Of a DNA stretch of 64,000 nt, positions 10,384-20,285 are shown piece after piece. This DNA is from Candidatus Nitrotoga sp. AM1P (GTDB taxonomy: Bacteria > Pseudomonadota > Gammaproteobacteria > Burkholderiales > Gallionellaceae): assembly GCF_013168275.1 (NCBI RefSeq), contig NZ_AP019547.1:2604001-2668000 (forward strand), read 5' to 3'. The position numbers and the translations under genes were made by a program. Below the pieces are notes generated by a model. It did not search any database. It saw only the letters and a list, made by a program, of their open reading frames with translations, and had not been told where the DNA came from. Numbering within the stretch: the first letter of the stretch is position 1; the number at the start of each line of letters is the position of its first letter.

Positions 10384-10715
10384 TGACGATTGACACCGAA
10401 ATTCGCCATGTGACAAAGCCGGGTGCGAACCTCTTCTTGGAACTGGGTTTTGCGCCGGATGAGGCCAAGCGCCTGCAGGCTGCGTCCCGCAAACAGTTCA
10501 ATGACACGCGGCTACTGAAACAGCAATTGATGGAAGAGCTGTCTACCTGGATTGCGGAACATCACTTGAAGCAGGCCGAGGCCGCCGAGACTCTGATGGT
10601 CTCGCGCCCGCGCGTGCCCGACGTGGTGAACAAGAAAACGACCAAGTTCACTATAGATACGCTGGTGGAAATGCTCAGTCGCGTCGGCAAACCGGTCAAG
10701 CTGACCATTGGTTGA
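10383..10715 (+). CDS. HigA-like / XRE-family antitoxin (HTH_37 type)
   Basis: The 110-residue protein fits the small XRE-type antitoxins paired with Gp49-like toxins. An acidic N-terminus (NLFLELGFAPDEAKRL) is followed by a helix-turn-helix around residues 55-95 (KQAEAAETLMVSRPRVPDVV) and a short tail ending VGKPVKLTIG. Its ATG overlaps the stop of the toxin remnant upstream. Because the toxin is broken, it is an orphan antitoxin or bystander DNA-binding protein. A GC-rich hairpin without a T-run follows at 10758-10780. Confidence 0.82.
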   Translation: MTIDTEIRHVTKPGANLFLELGFAPDEAKRLQAASRKQFNDTRLLKQQLMEELSTWIAEHHLKQAEAAETLMVSRPRVPDVVNKKTTKFTIDTLVEMLSRVGKPVKLTIG

Positions 10716-10757
10716 TGCCGATGTTGGGTGTTGCGTGGCGATAGCAGCCTGAAAAAT

Positions 10758-10780
10758 GGGGGGCAGTCTGTGAGCCCCCC
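10758..10780 (+). terminator. GC-rich hairpin after the antitoxin gene
   Basis: A perfect 7-bp stem (GGGGGGC/GCCCCCC) with a 9-nt loop lies 43 bp after the antitoxin stop. No T-run follows, so intrinsic termination is only possible, not clear. Confidence 0.35.
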
Positions 10781-10900
10781 AGTGCTTCTGGAAAACAATG
10801 CAAACCTGGCCCCTTTGATTCGCTCGCTACGACTGAAAAACAAACACTTTCGTGCCTGCCATTAGGCCAAGCGTGAGTGAGAGGTTGGGCTTCATTTCAT

Positions 10901-11785
10901 TCAGCCCAACCGGGCTTTTGTCATCAAAGACTGTAGCAATGCTACTTCCTCAGGTTGTGAGCCGTGCAATGGTTTACGTGGCACGCCTGCATCAATGCCT
11001 TTTAGTTTTAAGCCAGCCTTGATTGCCCGAGGGATGTTGCCAGAAACAATAAATCGCAACATGGGTAGCTGTTGATAAAAAATAGTTTGAGCAGCTGCAA
11101 GGTTTCCCTTGGCAACACTCTCATAAAGATTTTTAGGTTGCCGATCTAACAGGTTGGGAGCTGCCGTACACCAACCACTGGCACCCGCACAAAGTGCTTC
11201 CAGCGCAAGCGGGTTACTTCCGTTAAAGAAAGGCAAATCACCGTTGCTCAGTTCAAACAATTTGTGCATACGCTGAATATCACCTGTGCTTTCCTTCACC
11301 ATGGCTACGTTGTCTATCTCATTAAACATTTTTACCAGCAGCTCAGGTGATATATCGACACCACCAGTCGCCGGATTGTTGTAAACCATAATAGGTATTG
11401 AAATACCATTTGAAATTTCCTGGTAATAATCAAAAATTTCCTGATCAGTAAGTTTCCAATAAGACACAGGTATCACCATCACCGCATCAGCACCAATAGA
11501 CTCGGCATACTTTGCCTTTTTCACTGCCTGCGATGTGGTGATCTCTGAAATACCGACAATCACGGGAACACGTTTAGACACAGCGTCTACAGTAAAGGCT
11601 GCAACCTTTTCCCATTCCTCCTGGTTGAGGTAAGCGCTCTCGCCAGTGCTCCCCAAAGGGGCGATTGCATCGCTGCCAGCATTGATCAATTGTTCCAGGC
11701 AGCTAGCTAAAACAGCGAAGTCGATGCGCTCTCCACAAGCGTTAAAAGGGGTAATGGGGTATGCAATAATGCCTGTCAGTTTCAT
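10901..11785 (-). CDS. DHDPS/N-acetylneuraminate lyase superfamily aldolase (not DapA)
   Basis: The 294-residue TIM-barrel protein carries the family landmarks: GSTGES at 45-50, catalytic Tyr135 in YNNPATGG, and the Schiff-base lysine Lys164 in VKESTGD. The loop after Tyr135 is NNPAT rather than NVPGRT, so the arginine that binds aspartate semialdehyde in DapA is missing, and the window has a canonical dapA at 51.8 kb. It therefore probably cleaves or condenses another 2-oxo acid; the substrate is unknown. The start overlaps the upstream class II aldolase gene by 4 bp, indicating an operon. A 9-bp stem (10883-10911) overlaps the stop codon and may help end the transcript. Confidence 0.85.
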   Translation of the reverse strand: MKLTGIIAYPITPFNACGERIDFAVLASCLEQLINAGSDAIAPLGSTGESAYLNQEEWEKVAAFTVDAVSKRVPVIVGISEITTSQAVKKAKYAESIGADAVMVIPVSYWKLTDQEIFDYYQEISNGISIPIMVYNNPATGGVDISPELLVKMFNEIDNVAMVKESTGDIQRMHKLFELSNGDLPFFNGSNPLALEALCAGASGWCTAAPNLLDRQPKNLYESVAKGNLAAAQTIFYQQLPMLRFIVSGNIPRAIKAGLKLKGIDAGVPRKPLHGSQPEEVALLQSLMTKARLG

Positions 11786-12573
11786 GAGTAAGCTCCTTCG
11801 ATACAGTCGGGGTGGGTTTTTAGTGCCTGTCTTGCGTAGTAGGCGAAATTAACTTTGTTGCGTCTATCCGTCGAAACCCAGTCATGAGCTTCTCTGGCTA
11901 CCTCCGGTGATAATGGTTTGATGTCACCCGCCGACATGGCCAGTAATTGCAGTTTTGCAGCGCGTTCAATCAATATGGCTAGATTGCAGGCCTCCTCAAT
12001 CGTCTCGCCCACGACGAGTTGACCGTGATGTGCCAGTAATATGGACCGTTTGTTACCCAGCGCTTTGGAGATAGTGATTCCTTCTTCATTGCCAACAGGA
12101 ACACCTGGCCAATCTTTGAGAAATGCACAATCTTCGTAGAGACCTGTAGTATCCATATGAGACACTATTAACGGGACTTCCAGCATCGACAGTGCCGCAA
12201 TATGGGTAGGGTGCGTGTGAACAATGCAATTCACATCGGGACGCTCTTTATACACCCAGGTGTGGAAACGATTAGCCGGGTTAGCCATCCCTTCTCCGTC
12301 GAGCGGCTGTAAATCTTGATCAACAGTTAACAGGTTATTGGCTGTTATCTCATCAAAACCCAAACCTAAACGTTGTGTAATAAACGTATTTCTGTTTGCT
12401 CCTCGGCAACTGATTTGTCCTGCCAAACCCGAGTCGTGGCCTTTGTCATAAAGAATTCGGCAGGTTAATGCCAATTTTTGCTTATCACTTAGATCGCTAT
12501 CCTTAAATAAATCCTTCATGCGATCTTGTGCTGTTTGCATGAGCTCTTGTTTGCTCAAATTTTCTGTCTTCAT
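11782..12573 (-). CDS. Class II aldolase/adducin-family protein
   Basis: The 263-residue protein has the zinc-binding histidines expected for class II aldolases related to fuculose-phosphate aldolase: HTHP with His119 and His121, and a downstream AHHG around 181-184. The flanking FHTWVYKERPDVNCIV and LLAHHGQLVVGETIEEA segments are typical of members annotated as class II aldolase/adducin. Exact substrate cannot be read; the N-terminal extension of about 35 residues is seen in decarboxylase/aldolase subgroups. It is the first gene of a two-gene operon with the DHDPS-like enzyme, and divergent from the MocR-type regulator starting 126 bp away, which is its likely controller. Confidence 0.85.
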   Translation of the reverse strand: MKTENLSKQELMQTAQDRMKDLFKDSDLSDKQKLALTCRILYDKGHDSGLAGQISCRGANRNTFITQRLGLGFDEITANNLLTVDQDLQPLDGEGMANPANRFHTWVYKERPDVNCIVHTHPTHIAALSMLEVPLIVSHMDTTGLYEDCAFLKDWPGVPVGNEEGITISKALGNKRSILLAHHGQLVVGETIEEACNLAILIERAAKLQLLAMSAGDIKPLSPEVAREAHDWVSTDRRNKVNFAYYARQALKTHPDCIEGAYS

Positions 12574-12698
12574 TACTTTTCTCCTCTATTTGCCCGTTTG
12601 ACGAGGTGTAGGCATAATAAGAAAATATTGGACCATGCAAATCATCCAGTTTAAATTTTTTTAATGGTCCAGATGTTTAACAAATACATGAGCGTTAC
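12574..12698. promoter_or_regulatory. Divergent control region between the aldolase operon and the mocR-type gene
   Basis: This 125-bp spacer separates two divergent transcription units and should contain both promoters and the operator of the MocR-type regulator. It is AT-rich and contains two copies of a TGGACCAT/ATGGTCCA-like core in opposite orientation: TTGGACCATGC at about 12630 and TTAATGGTCCAGA at about 12660. Such inverted half-sites would suit a dimeric GntR-type DNA-binding domain. Operator function is inferred. Confidence 0.5.
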
Positions 12699-14174
12699 AT
12701 GAGGCAACCTTGGGAAATTAATGTCTGGCTAGAAGACCGTAAAGAGAGTTCATTTCATGCAAAATTCGTTAATCAGCTCACCAACGATATACAAACAGGT
12801 CGACTCAAGTCGGGAATGGCAATGCCCGGGTCTCGTTCAATGGCCCAACGACTGGGGGTAAACAGGAAGACTGTGCAGCTCGCTTACGAGGAACTGGAGT
12901 CTCAAGGCTGGCTTTTTGCCAGCCCCAGACGCGGGACATTTGTAGCCGATGTCTTGCCGGAGCAAGGCTTGACTGATGGAAATCGAAAACTACTCAATAT
13001 CGATAAGGGTACTTATCTCTCCGGAAGCCTGGTATCTGAACTCTATCGAAGTTCGCTCACTGAAAATCATAATGGTATCGGTGCCAACGACGGTGTGCCC
13101 GACCCGCGACTTATTCCCCACGAATTGCTTTCAAAAGCCTATCGCCGCGCCATTATCCAATCAACACGAAAAGGGGAGCTGGGCTATGGAGACCCACGCG
13201 GAGTTGAAAGCCTTCGCCGCTCAATCATGGATATGCTAGCGATGGATCGTTTCATGAACCCAAGCCTGGAAGAGATTTGCGTGGTTCGCGGAAGTCAGAT
13301 GGGTATTTACCTGGCATCGAGAGTACTAAACCCTCAAGATGGCGTAATTGTTTGTGAAGAACTTAGCTACCCGCCAGCTGTAGCTGCATTTGAGTCGAAT
13401 GGTTTTCAGGTAGTGAGATGCGGTTTGGATCTTTACGGTTTAAATACTGATGCTTTACGAGCCATTATCCAGCAACACAAAGTTGCGGCTGTTTACACTA
13501 CGCCACATCACCAATATCCCACCACGGTTTCCATGAGTATGGAACGGCGACTGATGCTATTGGCCCTGTCTAATGAATACCGGTTCTGGATTCTTGAGGA
13601 TGATTACGACCATGAGTTTCACTATGAGACCAGGCCCATCCCTCCGCTATCGAGCCTGAATGGAGCCGATAATGTCGTCCATATTGGCTCCATGTCTAAG
13701 GTTTTTTCACCAGCACTTCGGCTCGGTTATATCGCTGCCAATAAACGCTTTATCGATTTGGTCGCTAAAGAGATCCTGTTAATTGATCGACAGGGAAACA
13801 CGATCACAGAGCTGGCCGTATCTTACCTGATGGAATCAGGTGACGTGAAAAGGCATATTCGAAAAATGCGCAGGAATTATCAGTTACGGCGTGATTTTGC
13901 TATGTGCGAATTTTACCGTGTATTTGGCGACGACATTGTTATTGAAAAACCAGCGGGAGGAATGGCATTATGGATTGATTTACAGAAAATAACGCACGAT
14001 AAAAGTGCTGATCGATTCAGCCACCCAGACTTCCATTTTAATAAGCTATTCAATACTGAGAAAAATAATTTAACTCATATCCGGTTTGGCTTTGGCGCCC
14101 TGGAAAAAAAGGAAATAACCGCATCAATAGAGCAACTCGCAAAAATGTTGTCGAAAATTAGCCCAACGAATTAA
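12699..14174 (+). CDS. MocR/PdxR-type regulator (GntR HTH fused to class I aminotransferase fold)
   Basis: The 491-residue protein has an N-terminal GntR winged helix at about 12-85 (MPGSRSMAQRLGVNRKTVQLAYEELESQGW) joined by a linker to a class I aminotransferase-like domain from about 125. The PLP-binding lysine is Lys334 in SMSKVFSPALRLGY, and a DDYDHEF motif lies at 301-307. MocR regulators use PLP or its adducts as effectors and usually control a neighbouring operon. The gene is divergent from the aldolase/DHDPS-like operon. No pdxST genes are nearby, so it is not PdxR by context. The GntR and aminotransferase parts are both complete. Confidence 0.9.
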   Translation: MRQPWEINVWLEDRKESSFHAKFVNQLTNDIQTGRLKSGMAMPGSRSMAQRLGVNRKTVQLAYEELESQGWLFASPRRGTFVADVLPEQGLTDGNRKLLNIDKGTYLSGSLVSELYRSSLTENHNGIGANDGVPDPRLIPHELLSKAYRRAIIQSTRKGELGYGDPRGVESLRRSIMDMLAMDRFMNPSLEEICVVRGSQMGIYLASRVLNPQDGVIVCEELSYPPAVAAFESNGFQVVRCGLDLYGLNTDALRAIIQQHKVAAVYTTPHHQYPTTVSMSMERRLMLLALSNEYRFWILEDDYDHEFHYETRPIPPLSSLNGADNVVHIGSMSKVFSPALRLGYIAANKRFIDLVAKEILLIDRQGNTITELAVSYLMESGDVKRHIRKMRRNYQLRRDFAMCEFYRVFGDDIVIEKPAGGMALWIDLQKITHDKSADRFSHPDFHFNKLFNTEKNNLTHIRFGFGALEKKEITASIEQLAKMLSKISPTN

Positions 14175-14493
14175 CCGCAGTATCAGCTAATGCCCTACGA
14201 ACTCTATGATAGTTATTCGAGTCAATATTGGCCATCGAGTAGTTTTCTCTCACCATATATTGCCTGCCAAATACGTATTCCCAACGCGTTCTTGATATCA
14301 TTGAAATGGCAAAATTGCCAACTGTGGGCATGTCCGATTTGCCATGGACCTTGCGTCGGATGAGGTAAATTTTATTGCGCCCAATCTTTACTCCGGAGGC
14401 TGCTGCTATCTCAAAGGTGAACCCTTGCAAGAACGGCCTTTGCTAAAACATATGAAAAAACAACAGGACTGCAAGAAGTCGATAAATAATTGA
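14175..14493. other. Spacer between mocR-type gene and mutS
   Basis: This 319-bp stretch holds a minus-strand frame (14158-14430, TTG start) that matches nothing I recognise and overlaps the end of the mocR-type gene. I do not call it. No clear terminator or tRNA is seen; the mutS promoter should lie here. Confidence 0.35.
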
Positions 14494-17130
14494 ATGAAAA
14501 TAGAACAAGAACAAACTGATAAATCGTTGCCAGGCAGCGTAGATGGCTCGAAGCACACCCCCATGATGCAACAATACCTGCGCATCAAGGCAGCGTATCC
14601 CGACATGCTGCTTTTCTACCGCATGGGAGATTTTTACGAGCTATTCCATGAGGATGCAGTTCGCGCTGCCAAGCTGCTCGATATTACGCTCACTCAGCGC
14701 GGCGCATCCAATGGCCAGCCGATCAAAATGGCGGGCGTGCCTTACCATGCCGCCGAACAATATTTGGCGCGGCTGGTAAAACTGGGGGAATCGATCGCCA
14801 TATGTGAACAGATCGGCGATCCCGCCGCCAGCAAGGGGCCGGTAGAGCGCAAGGTGATGCGTATCGTCACACCTGGCACACTCACCGATTCCGCCCTGTT
14901 GGATGAAAAGAAAGACAGCCTGTTGCTGGCGCTGCATGAACGCTCCGGCAAGGTGGGGCTGGCTTGGATGAATCTGGCTTCAGGCAAATTTTTCGTCAGT
15001 GAAACCGATGCGGACAATTTGTCAGCGGAACTGGAGCGTTTGCAGATTTCAGAAATCCTGCTTGCCGAAAATGCCATTCAGCCAACACTAAACAAAGCAG
15101 CCATCAAGACATTGCCTGTTTGGAATTTTGATCTGGAAACCGCTCGGCGCACGCTGTGCCAACAGTTTGCCACGCACGACCTGAGTGGTTTCGGCTGTGA
15201 TAATTTCACGCTTGGTTTGGAGGCGGCGGGCGCGCTGCTCGGTTATGCCAAGTTGACACAAGGGCAAGGTATCAGCCATGTGCACGCCATTCAAGTCTAT
15301 GCCGCCGAGGATTTCGTGCGTATGGATGCCGCCACTCGGCGCAATCTGGAAATCACCCAGACCTTGCGCGGCGAGCCTGCTCCCACCCTGCTTTCCTTGC
15401 TGGATACCTGCGCCAGTAATATGGGCAGCCGTTTGCTTAACCACTGGCTTCATCATCCGCTACGCGAACGCATCACTCTGCGTGCACGGCTGGATGCAGT
15501 TGACAAATTGCAGGCATCTGCTTTTCCGCAAGTGGGGCAGGGGGAGCAGAGCTTCAGCAGCAGGCAGGCGCTTTATCAAACTGTTCATGAACAACTTAAA
15601 CCCTGTGTAGATGTAGAACGCATTACTGCGCGCATCGCTCTACGTAGCGCACGTCCGCGCGACTTATCCGGCTTGCGTGACACGCTCACGCAACTACCGC
15701 AATTGCATGCAGTATTAATAAGCACCCATGCTTCGAAACTGATAGGCGATCTGGCCATAGCCTTGCAGCCGGATGCCGAACTAATCGCGTTGCTCCAACG
15801 TACGCTGCGCGCGGAGCCATCCAGCATGCTGCGCGAAGGCGGTGTTATCGCCGATGGTTATGATGCGGATCTCGATGAGCTGCGTGGCATCCAGACCAAT
15901 TGTGGCGAATTTCTGTTGCAGCTGGAAGCACGCGAACGGGCGCGCAGCGGCATTGCCACCCTGAAAGTCGAATACAACCGTGTGCATGGATTTTATATCG
16001 AGGTGTCGCTTGTGCAGTCCATCAAGGTGCCGGACGATTACCGCCGTCGCCAGACCTTGAAAAATGCTGAGCGCTATATCACACCGGAACTGAAAGCCTT
16101 CGAGGACAAAGCGCTGTCTGCTAATGACCGTGCGCTGGCTCGCGAGAAACTACTCTACGAACAATTACTGGATCAGCTTGTGCCATATATTGCGCCACTG
16201 CAACGTATTGCCGCTGCCATTGCCGAGCTGGATGTGCTTGCTACCTTCGCTGAACGAGCCTCAGCATTGAATTTCAGCGCGCCAACATTCAGCGCAGAAT
16301 CCGTATTGCACATCCGTGGCGGTCGTCATCCGGTGGTGGAAGCCCAGGTGGAGCAATTTATCGCCAACGATACCCAACTGCACAGCGCGCGCAAGATGCT
16401 GCTTATCACTGGCCCCAATATGGGCGGTAAATCTACCTATATGCGCCAAGTCGCGTTGATTACATTGCTCGCGCATTGCGGCTGCTTCGTTCCGGCAGAT
16501 GAAGTCGTGCTGGGCGAGATTGACCAGATTTTTACGCGCATCGGTGCTTCGGATGATCTCGCCAGTGGTCGTTCCACCTTCATGGTAGAAATGACGGAAG
16601 CGGCCAACATCCTGCACAACGCGACCGAGAATAGTTTAGTTCTCGTAGATGAAATCGGACGCGGCACTTCCACTTTCGATGGCTTGGCGCTGGCCTATGC
16701 CATCGCCCGTCATTTGCTGGAAGAGAATTGTAGCCACACTCTGTTCGCCACCCATTACTTCGAATTGACCCGGCTTGCCGATGAGTATGCTCAGCTTGCC
16801 AATGTTCATCTCGCTGCTATTGAACACAAGCACAGCATCGTATTTTTGCACAGCGTGAGTGAAGGCGCGGCGAGCCAGAGCTATGGCTTACAGGTCGCTG
16901 CGCTTGCGGGTGTGCCGAGGAGCGTTATTAAAATTGCGCGGAAGCAATTGCAGACACTGGAACAGAATAGCGCGGCACAAAATCCGCAGGGTGATTTGTT
17001 CAGCGCCGTGCCGGACTTGCCCGAATTGCCGGAACATCCGGCGTTGACCTCGTTGCGTGATATCACGCCTGATGAACTTAGCCCAAAAGAGGCGCTGGAA
17101 AAATTGTATCAGTTGAAGAAGTTGGTTTAG
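14494..17130 (+). CDS. mutS: DNA mismatch repair ATPase MutS
   Basis: MutS recognises mismatches and recruits MutL. The 878-residue protein is full length for MutS1. The mismatch-reading Phe-X-Glu is at 47-49 in MGDFYELF; the connector, lever and clamp domains follow; the ATPase has Walker [10 protein letters not shown] at 640-648, an STFMVEM segment, Walker [15 protein letters not shown] and the ATHYFEL switch. The C-terminus ends in an acidic and hydrophobic helical tail ([16 protein letters not shown]), the usual tetramerisation/beta-clamp region. The start could also be one of the ATGs at codons 24-25. It stands alone and converges with suhB; mutL is not in the window. Confidence 0.97.
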   Translation: MKIEQEQTDKSLPGSVDGSKHTPMMQQYLRIKAAYPDMLLFYRMGDFYELFHEDAVRAAKLLDITLTQRGASNGQPIKMAGVPYHAAEQYLARLVKLGESIAICEQIGDPAASKGPVERKVMRIVTPGTLTDSALLDEKKDSLLLALHERSGKVGLAWMNLASGKFFVSETDADNLSAELERLQISEILLAENAIQPTLNKAAIKTLPVWNFDLETARRTLCQQFATHDLSGFGCDNFTLGLEAAGALLGYAKLTQGQGISHVHAIQVYAAEDFVRMDAATRRNLEITQTLRGEPAPTLLSLLDTCASNMGSRLLNHWLHHPLRERITLRARLDAVDKLQASAFPQVGQGEQSFSSRQALYQTVHEQLKPCVDVERITARIALRSARPRDLSGLRDTLTQLPQLHAVLISTHASKLIGDLAIALQPDAELIALLQRTLRAEPSSMLREGGVIADGYDADLDELRGIQTNCGEFLLQLEARERARSGIATLKVEYNRVHGFYIEVSLVQSIKVPDDYRRRQTLKNAERYITPELKAFEDKALSANDRALAREKLLYEQLLDQLVPYIAPLQRIAAAIAELDVLATFAERASALNFSAPTFSAESVLHIRGGRHPVVEAQVEQFIANDTQLHSARKMLLITGPNMGGKSTYMRQVALITLLAHCGCFVPADEVVLGEIDQIFTRIGASDDLASGRSTFMVEMTEAANILHNATENSLVLVDEIGRGTSTFDGLALAYAIARHLLEENCSHTLFATHYFELTRLADEYAQLANVHLAAIEHKHSIVFLHSVSEGAASQSYGLQVAALAGVPRSVIKIARKQLQTLEQNSAAQNPQGDLFSAVPDLPELPEHPALTSLRDITPDELSPKEALEKLYQLKKLV

Positions 17131-17261
17131 CTCGGATTACAGCAACGCAAAGTAGACCTCCCGCTGGCAGATCATTTACTCTGATATTCCAGCTATCTCG
17201 TACGCTTTACGTTTACGTCAATTCTTGTAGTCGAGTTATTGCGGCTAGTACCAGAACCATT

Positions 17262-18068
17262 TTATGAGTTACTTGATTTCAACCCCTCCGTCAGATGAGG
17301 AGCAATGACTTGCAGCATCTGCGCGAATACCTTGGAGTTACCTGCACAAAGGTTGCCGCTTTTGAGGAAGGTATCGTTACCTTGCATGTCGCCCACTAAA
17401 CCGCCTGCTTCTGTAATTAACAAACATCCCGCGGCGATATCCCAGGGTTTAAGGCCAATTTCGAAGAAACCATCATAGCGCCCCGCTGCCGTGTAGGCGA
17501 GATCAAGTGCGGCAGAGCCGGGTCGACGCAGGCCAGAGGTCTTTTGCATCATGTCGCGCAAGATGTTCATGTAGGCATCCAGATGCTCAAACTTGGTGTA
17601 AGGAAATCCGGTGCCTATCAGGCAGTCGGCCAGCTCGATGCGCTTGCTTACACGCAGACGACGGTCATTAATATAAGCGCCGCTGCCACGCGTGGCGGTG
17701 AACAGGTCGTTCTTGGTTGGGTCATATATTACTGCCTGGGTCAATACGCCATTGTGCTGCAATGCGATGGACACGGCGTATTGCTGAAAACCGTGCAAGA
17801 AGTTAGTGGTGCCATCGAGTGGATCGATGATCCAAACATATTCCGAGTCGCCTCGGGCACCACTCTCTTCTGCTAGAATTGCGTGATTTGGGTAGGCATC
17901 CAGCAAGGTAGTGATGATGGCTTGTTCGGCTGCGCGATCCACCTCACTGACATAATCGGAGTGAGATTTTTTGGTGACCGTTAAGTGGTCAAGATTATCG
18001 GCAGCACGGTGGATCAAATTGCCGGCGCGACGAGCGGCTTTCACCGCGATGGTGAGCATGGGATGCAT
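17262..18068 (-). CDS. suhB: Inositol-1-monophosphatase SuhB
   Basis: The 268-residue member of the inositol monophosphatase family has metal-binding residues Glu67/Glu68 (AEESG) and the signature DPLDGTTNF at 82-90, with the second motif [16 protein letters not shown] further on. In proteobacteria SuhB also joins the rRNA antitermination complex with Nus factors, which probably explains its conservation. It is divergent from trmJ with a very short spacer, an arrangement also found near iscR in gammaproteobacteria. Confidence 0.95.
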   Translation of the reverse strand: MHPMLTIAVKAARRAGNLIHRAADNLDHLTVTKKSHSDYVSEVDRAAEQAIITTLLDAYPNHAILAEESGARGDSEYVWIIDPLDGTTNFLHGFQQYAVSIALQHNGVLTQAVIYDPTKNDLFTATRGSGAYINDRRLRVSKRIELADCLIGTGFPYTKFEHLDAYMNILRDMMQKTSGLRRPGSAALDLAYTAAGRYDGFFEIGLKPWDIAAGCLLITEAGGLVGDMQGNDTFLKSGNLCAGNSKVFAQMLQVIAPHLTEGLKSSNS

Positions 18069-18082
18069 AACGAACCTTTTTA

Positions 18083-18898
18083 ATGAGCAGTCGGATTGTT
18101 CCGATGGCTTATTTTAGTGTGAATTGCACTTTGGATAAACCAGAGATTTTAAATAATGTACGTGTGGTACTGAGTCATACCACTCACCCAGGCAATATTG
18201 GCGCGGCTGCACGCGCAATGAAGACCATGGGACTGCAGAGTTTGTATTTGATTAATCCACAACGTTTCCCGGATCAACAAGCGGATGCGATGGCTGCCAG
18301 CGCGGCAGATGTGCTGCAAAACGCAGTCGTGTGTGGTTCGCTGGATGAGGCTTTGCAAGGCGTGGTTCTGGTGGCGGGAATGTCGGCACGTGCACGCTAC
18401 ATTTCGCAAGAAGTACTTACTCCGCGCGCTGCGATGCCATTAATGGTGCAGCAGGCAACGCAGCAACCTGTGGCGCTTCTGTTTGGTACTGAAATGTCCG
18501 GTTTGACCAATAATGAGTTGGCGCGCTGTCATTTTATAGTGCGCATTCCTGCCAGTCCGGCTTATACGTCACTTAATCTGGCGGCTGCGGTGCAACTGAT
18601 ATGCTATGAGTTGCGTCTGGCTACAGGGCAGGGAGAGTATGCCCCGCCCGAACTGAATCCGGCATCGGCGGAACAGGTAGAAAGATATTTCCGGCATTTG
18701 GAAGACACGCTTACCGAAATTGGTTTTTTACAGGATAAGCAATCGACCAAGCTGATGCAAAAATTGCGCCGTTTGTATGCACGGGCGCGGCTGGAGCCTG
18801 AGGAAGTGAATATTCTGCGGGGTATTTTGACTGTCACGACTGAGTACAATACGCAGCAAAAACTCGACGACCAAAACAAAAATAAAATGAGTGAGTAA
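18083..18898 (+). CDS. trmJ: tRNA (cytidine/uridine-2'-O-)-methyltransferase TrmJ
   Basis: The SPOUT-fold methyltransferase modifies position 32 of tRNAs using S-adenosylmethionine. Motifs are [24 protein letters not shown] near the N-terminus, [12 protein letters not shown] (motif 2) and [18 protein letters not shown] (motif 3, the trefoil knot), followed by a helical C-terminal dimerisation region. The start is uncertain: 18083 leaves only 14 bp to the divergent suhB, and ATG 18104 is an alternative; neither has a good Shine-Dalgarno. cysE follows after 14 bp, so the two are likely co-transcribed. Confidence 0.92.
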   Translation: MSSRIVPMAYFSVNCTLDKPEILNNVRVVLSHTTHPGNIGAAARAMKTMGLQSLYLINPQRFPDQQADAMAASAADVLQNAVVCGSLDEALQGVVLVAGMSARARYISQEVLTPRAAMPLMVQQATQQPVALLFGTEMSGLTNNELARCHFIVRIPASPAYTSLNLAAAVQLICYELRLATGQGEYAPPELNPASAEQVERYFRHLEDTLTEIGFLQDKQSTKLMQKLRRLYARARLEPEEVNILRGILTVTTEYNTQQKLDDQNKNKMSE

Positions 18899-18912
18899 AT
18901 TTAGGTGCCCTG

Positions 18913-19641
18913 ATGTTCCGATCTATCAAAGAAGATATAGACAGCGTATTCGCGCGCGATCCAGCGGCGCGCAGTGTGTTTGAGGTAATAACCTGCTACC
19001 CGGGATTCCATGCGCGCTTGGTGCATCGCATGGCACATTGGTTATGGTATGCAAAGCTGAAATGGCTGGCACGCTTTTTGTCTCACTTGGGCCGTTTTTT
19101 GACCGGCATCGAGATCCATCCGGGGGCAACTATTGGGCGGCGGTTTTTCATTGATCACGGCATGGGTGTGGTGATCGGTGAAACTGCCGAGATTGGTGAT
19201 GATTGTACTTTGTATCACGGCGTAACGCTGGGCGGGACTTCATGGAAAGAGGGAAAGCGTCATCCCACGCTAGGTAATGGTGTCGTGGTTGGGGCCGGTG
19301 CCAAAATCTTGGGCCCTATTACCATCGGTGATAGCGCCAAGATAGGCTCCAATGCTGTGGTGGTGAAGAATGTACCGGCAGGAGCGACGGCTGCCGGAAT
19401 ACCGGCGCGCATCCTTGATGAGGCTTCAAAGAGGCCAGGTTTCAATGCTTATGGCATCAGCAATGACCAGAATGATCCGCTGGCTCAAGCTATCCACGGC
19501 TTGCTAGGACACGGCATGGTGGTAGATAAACGCATCAATCTTATCCTGGAGCAACTGGAGAAAATGGGCGTGAACATCGAAGAAGAACGTGCCACCGCCG
19601 ACAAGTTTGATCCCAATTACCTGAATAAAATTGTTGACTAA
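18913..19641 (+). CDS. cysE: Serine O-acetyltransferase CysE
   Basis: CysE acetylates L-serine, the first committed step of cysteine synthesis, which supplies the sulfur source for the downstream desulfurases. The 242-residue protein has the N-terminal helical domain and a left-handed beta-helix of hexapeptide repeats covering about 70-175, including [37 protein letters not shown] and [19 protein letters not shown]. It is of the short EpsC/CysE form. It lies immediately upstream of the iscR promoter, the usual betaproteobacterial neighbourhood. Confidence 0.95.
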   Translation: MFRSIKEDIDSVFARDPAARSVFEVITCYPGFHARLVHRMAHWLWYAKLKWLARFLSHLGRFLTGIEIHPGATIGRRFFIDHGMGVVIGETAEIGDDCTLYHGVTLGGTSWKEGKRHPTLGNGVVVGAGAKILGPITIGDSAKIGSNAVVVKNVPAGATAAGIPARILDEASKRPGFNAYGISNDQNDPLAQAIHGLLGHGMVVDKRINLILEQLEKMGVNIEEERATADKFDPNYLNKIVD

Positions 19642-19645
19642 AGTT

Positions 19646-19679
19646 ATTAGTTGACTAAATTGGTTGGGTATTTTATTAT
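19646..19679 (+). promoter_or_regulatory. iscR promoter with overlapping IscR type-1-like operator
   Basis: A sigma-70 promoter is visible: -35 TTGACT at 19651-19656, a 17-bp spacer, and -10 TATTAT at 19674-19679. The segment from 19646 (TAGTTGACTAAAT followed by TGGTTGGGTAT) resembles the type-1 IscR site that binds [2Fe-2S]-IscR in gammaproteobacteria and covers the -35 and spacer. This would give classical autorepression of the cluster when Fe-S supply is sufficient. The promoter begins five bases after the cysE stop. The leader to the iscR start is about 125 nt. Confidence 0.7.
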
Positions 19680-19811
19680 TCCTACTAAGGACTTTCATAA
19701 ATTTCGCGTGATGATCATGCGGTTATTTGTAAAACATAATAGCTAGTTCACGTCGGCATGAATAACAGATAAAAATGCTGATCTTGTGCGATGTAAACTC
19801 GAGGAGAAATC

Positions 19812-20285
19812 ATGCGGCTTACCACTAAAGGGCGTTTTGCCGTGATGGCAATGGCTGATCTGGCGTTGTATGGCGGATGCGGCCCGGTAACACTGTCCAG
19901 TATTAGTGAGCGCCAAAAAATTTCACAGTCTTACCTTGAGCAGCTGTTCGGTAAATTGCGTAAGCGCAACATTGTAGTTGCAGTACGCGGCCCGGGTGGT
20001 GGGTATTATCTAGCACGACCAAGCGCACAAATTTCAGTCGCCGACATCGTCGTGGCAGTGGATGAATCAGTGGATGCTACCCGGTGTGGTGGAAAGGCTA
20101 ATTGCCATGGCGAGAAACAATGCATTACACATGATTTATGGATGGGGCTTAACGAAGCTTTATATGGCTATATGGCAGGGGTAAGCTTGCAGAATTTGGT
20201 CGACGGTGCAACTAAACTCAAGTCCGAAATTAAGACGGTAAGCATTAACAAAAGTATGGCTAAGCCAGCGCTTGTTCCGATGTGA
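19812..20285 (+). CDS. iscR: Fe-S cluster-sensing Rrf2-family regulator IscR
   Basis: IscR senses Fe-S status and represses or activates assembly genes. The 157-residue protein begins with MRLTTKGRFAVMAMADLAL, has an Rrf2 winged helix (ISQSYLEQLFGKLRKRNIV) and carries the cluster ligands Cys92, Cys98, Cys104 in a CX5CX5C arrangement, plus His107, at the same positions as the E. coli protein. A GAGGAG site precedes the ATG. It heads the Fe-S cluster and lies behind a promoter with an IscR-like operator. Confidence 0.96.
   Translation: MRLTTKGRFAVMAMADLALYGGCGPVTLSSISERQKISQSYLEQLFGKLRKRNIVVAVRGPGGGYYLARPSAQISVADIVVAVDESVDATRCGGKANCHGEKQCITHDLWMGLNEALYGYMAGVSLQNLVDGATKLKSEIKTVSINKSMAKPALVPM

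Noticed and set aside
10901..11785. Calling the DHDPS-family gene dapA
   Set aside because: The aspartate-semialdehyde-binding arginine loop (PGRT) is replaced by PAT, and a true dapA exists at 51.8 kb.
14158..14430. 90-codon minus-strand frame with TTG start between the mocR-type gene and mutS
   Set aside because: No Shine-Dalgarno and no recognised family; overlaps the end of the mocR-type gene. Kept only as part of the spacer description.
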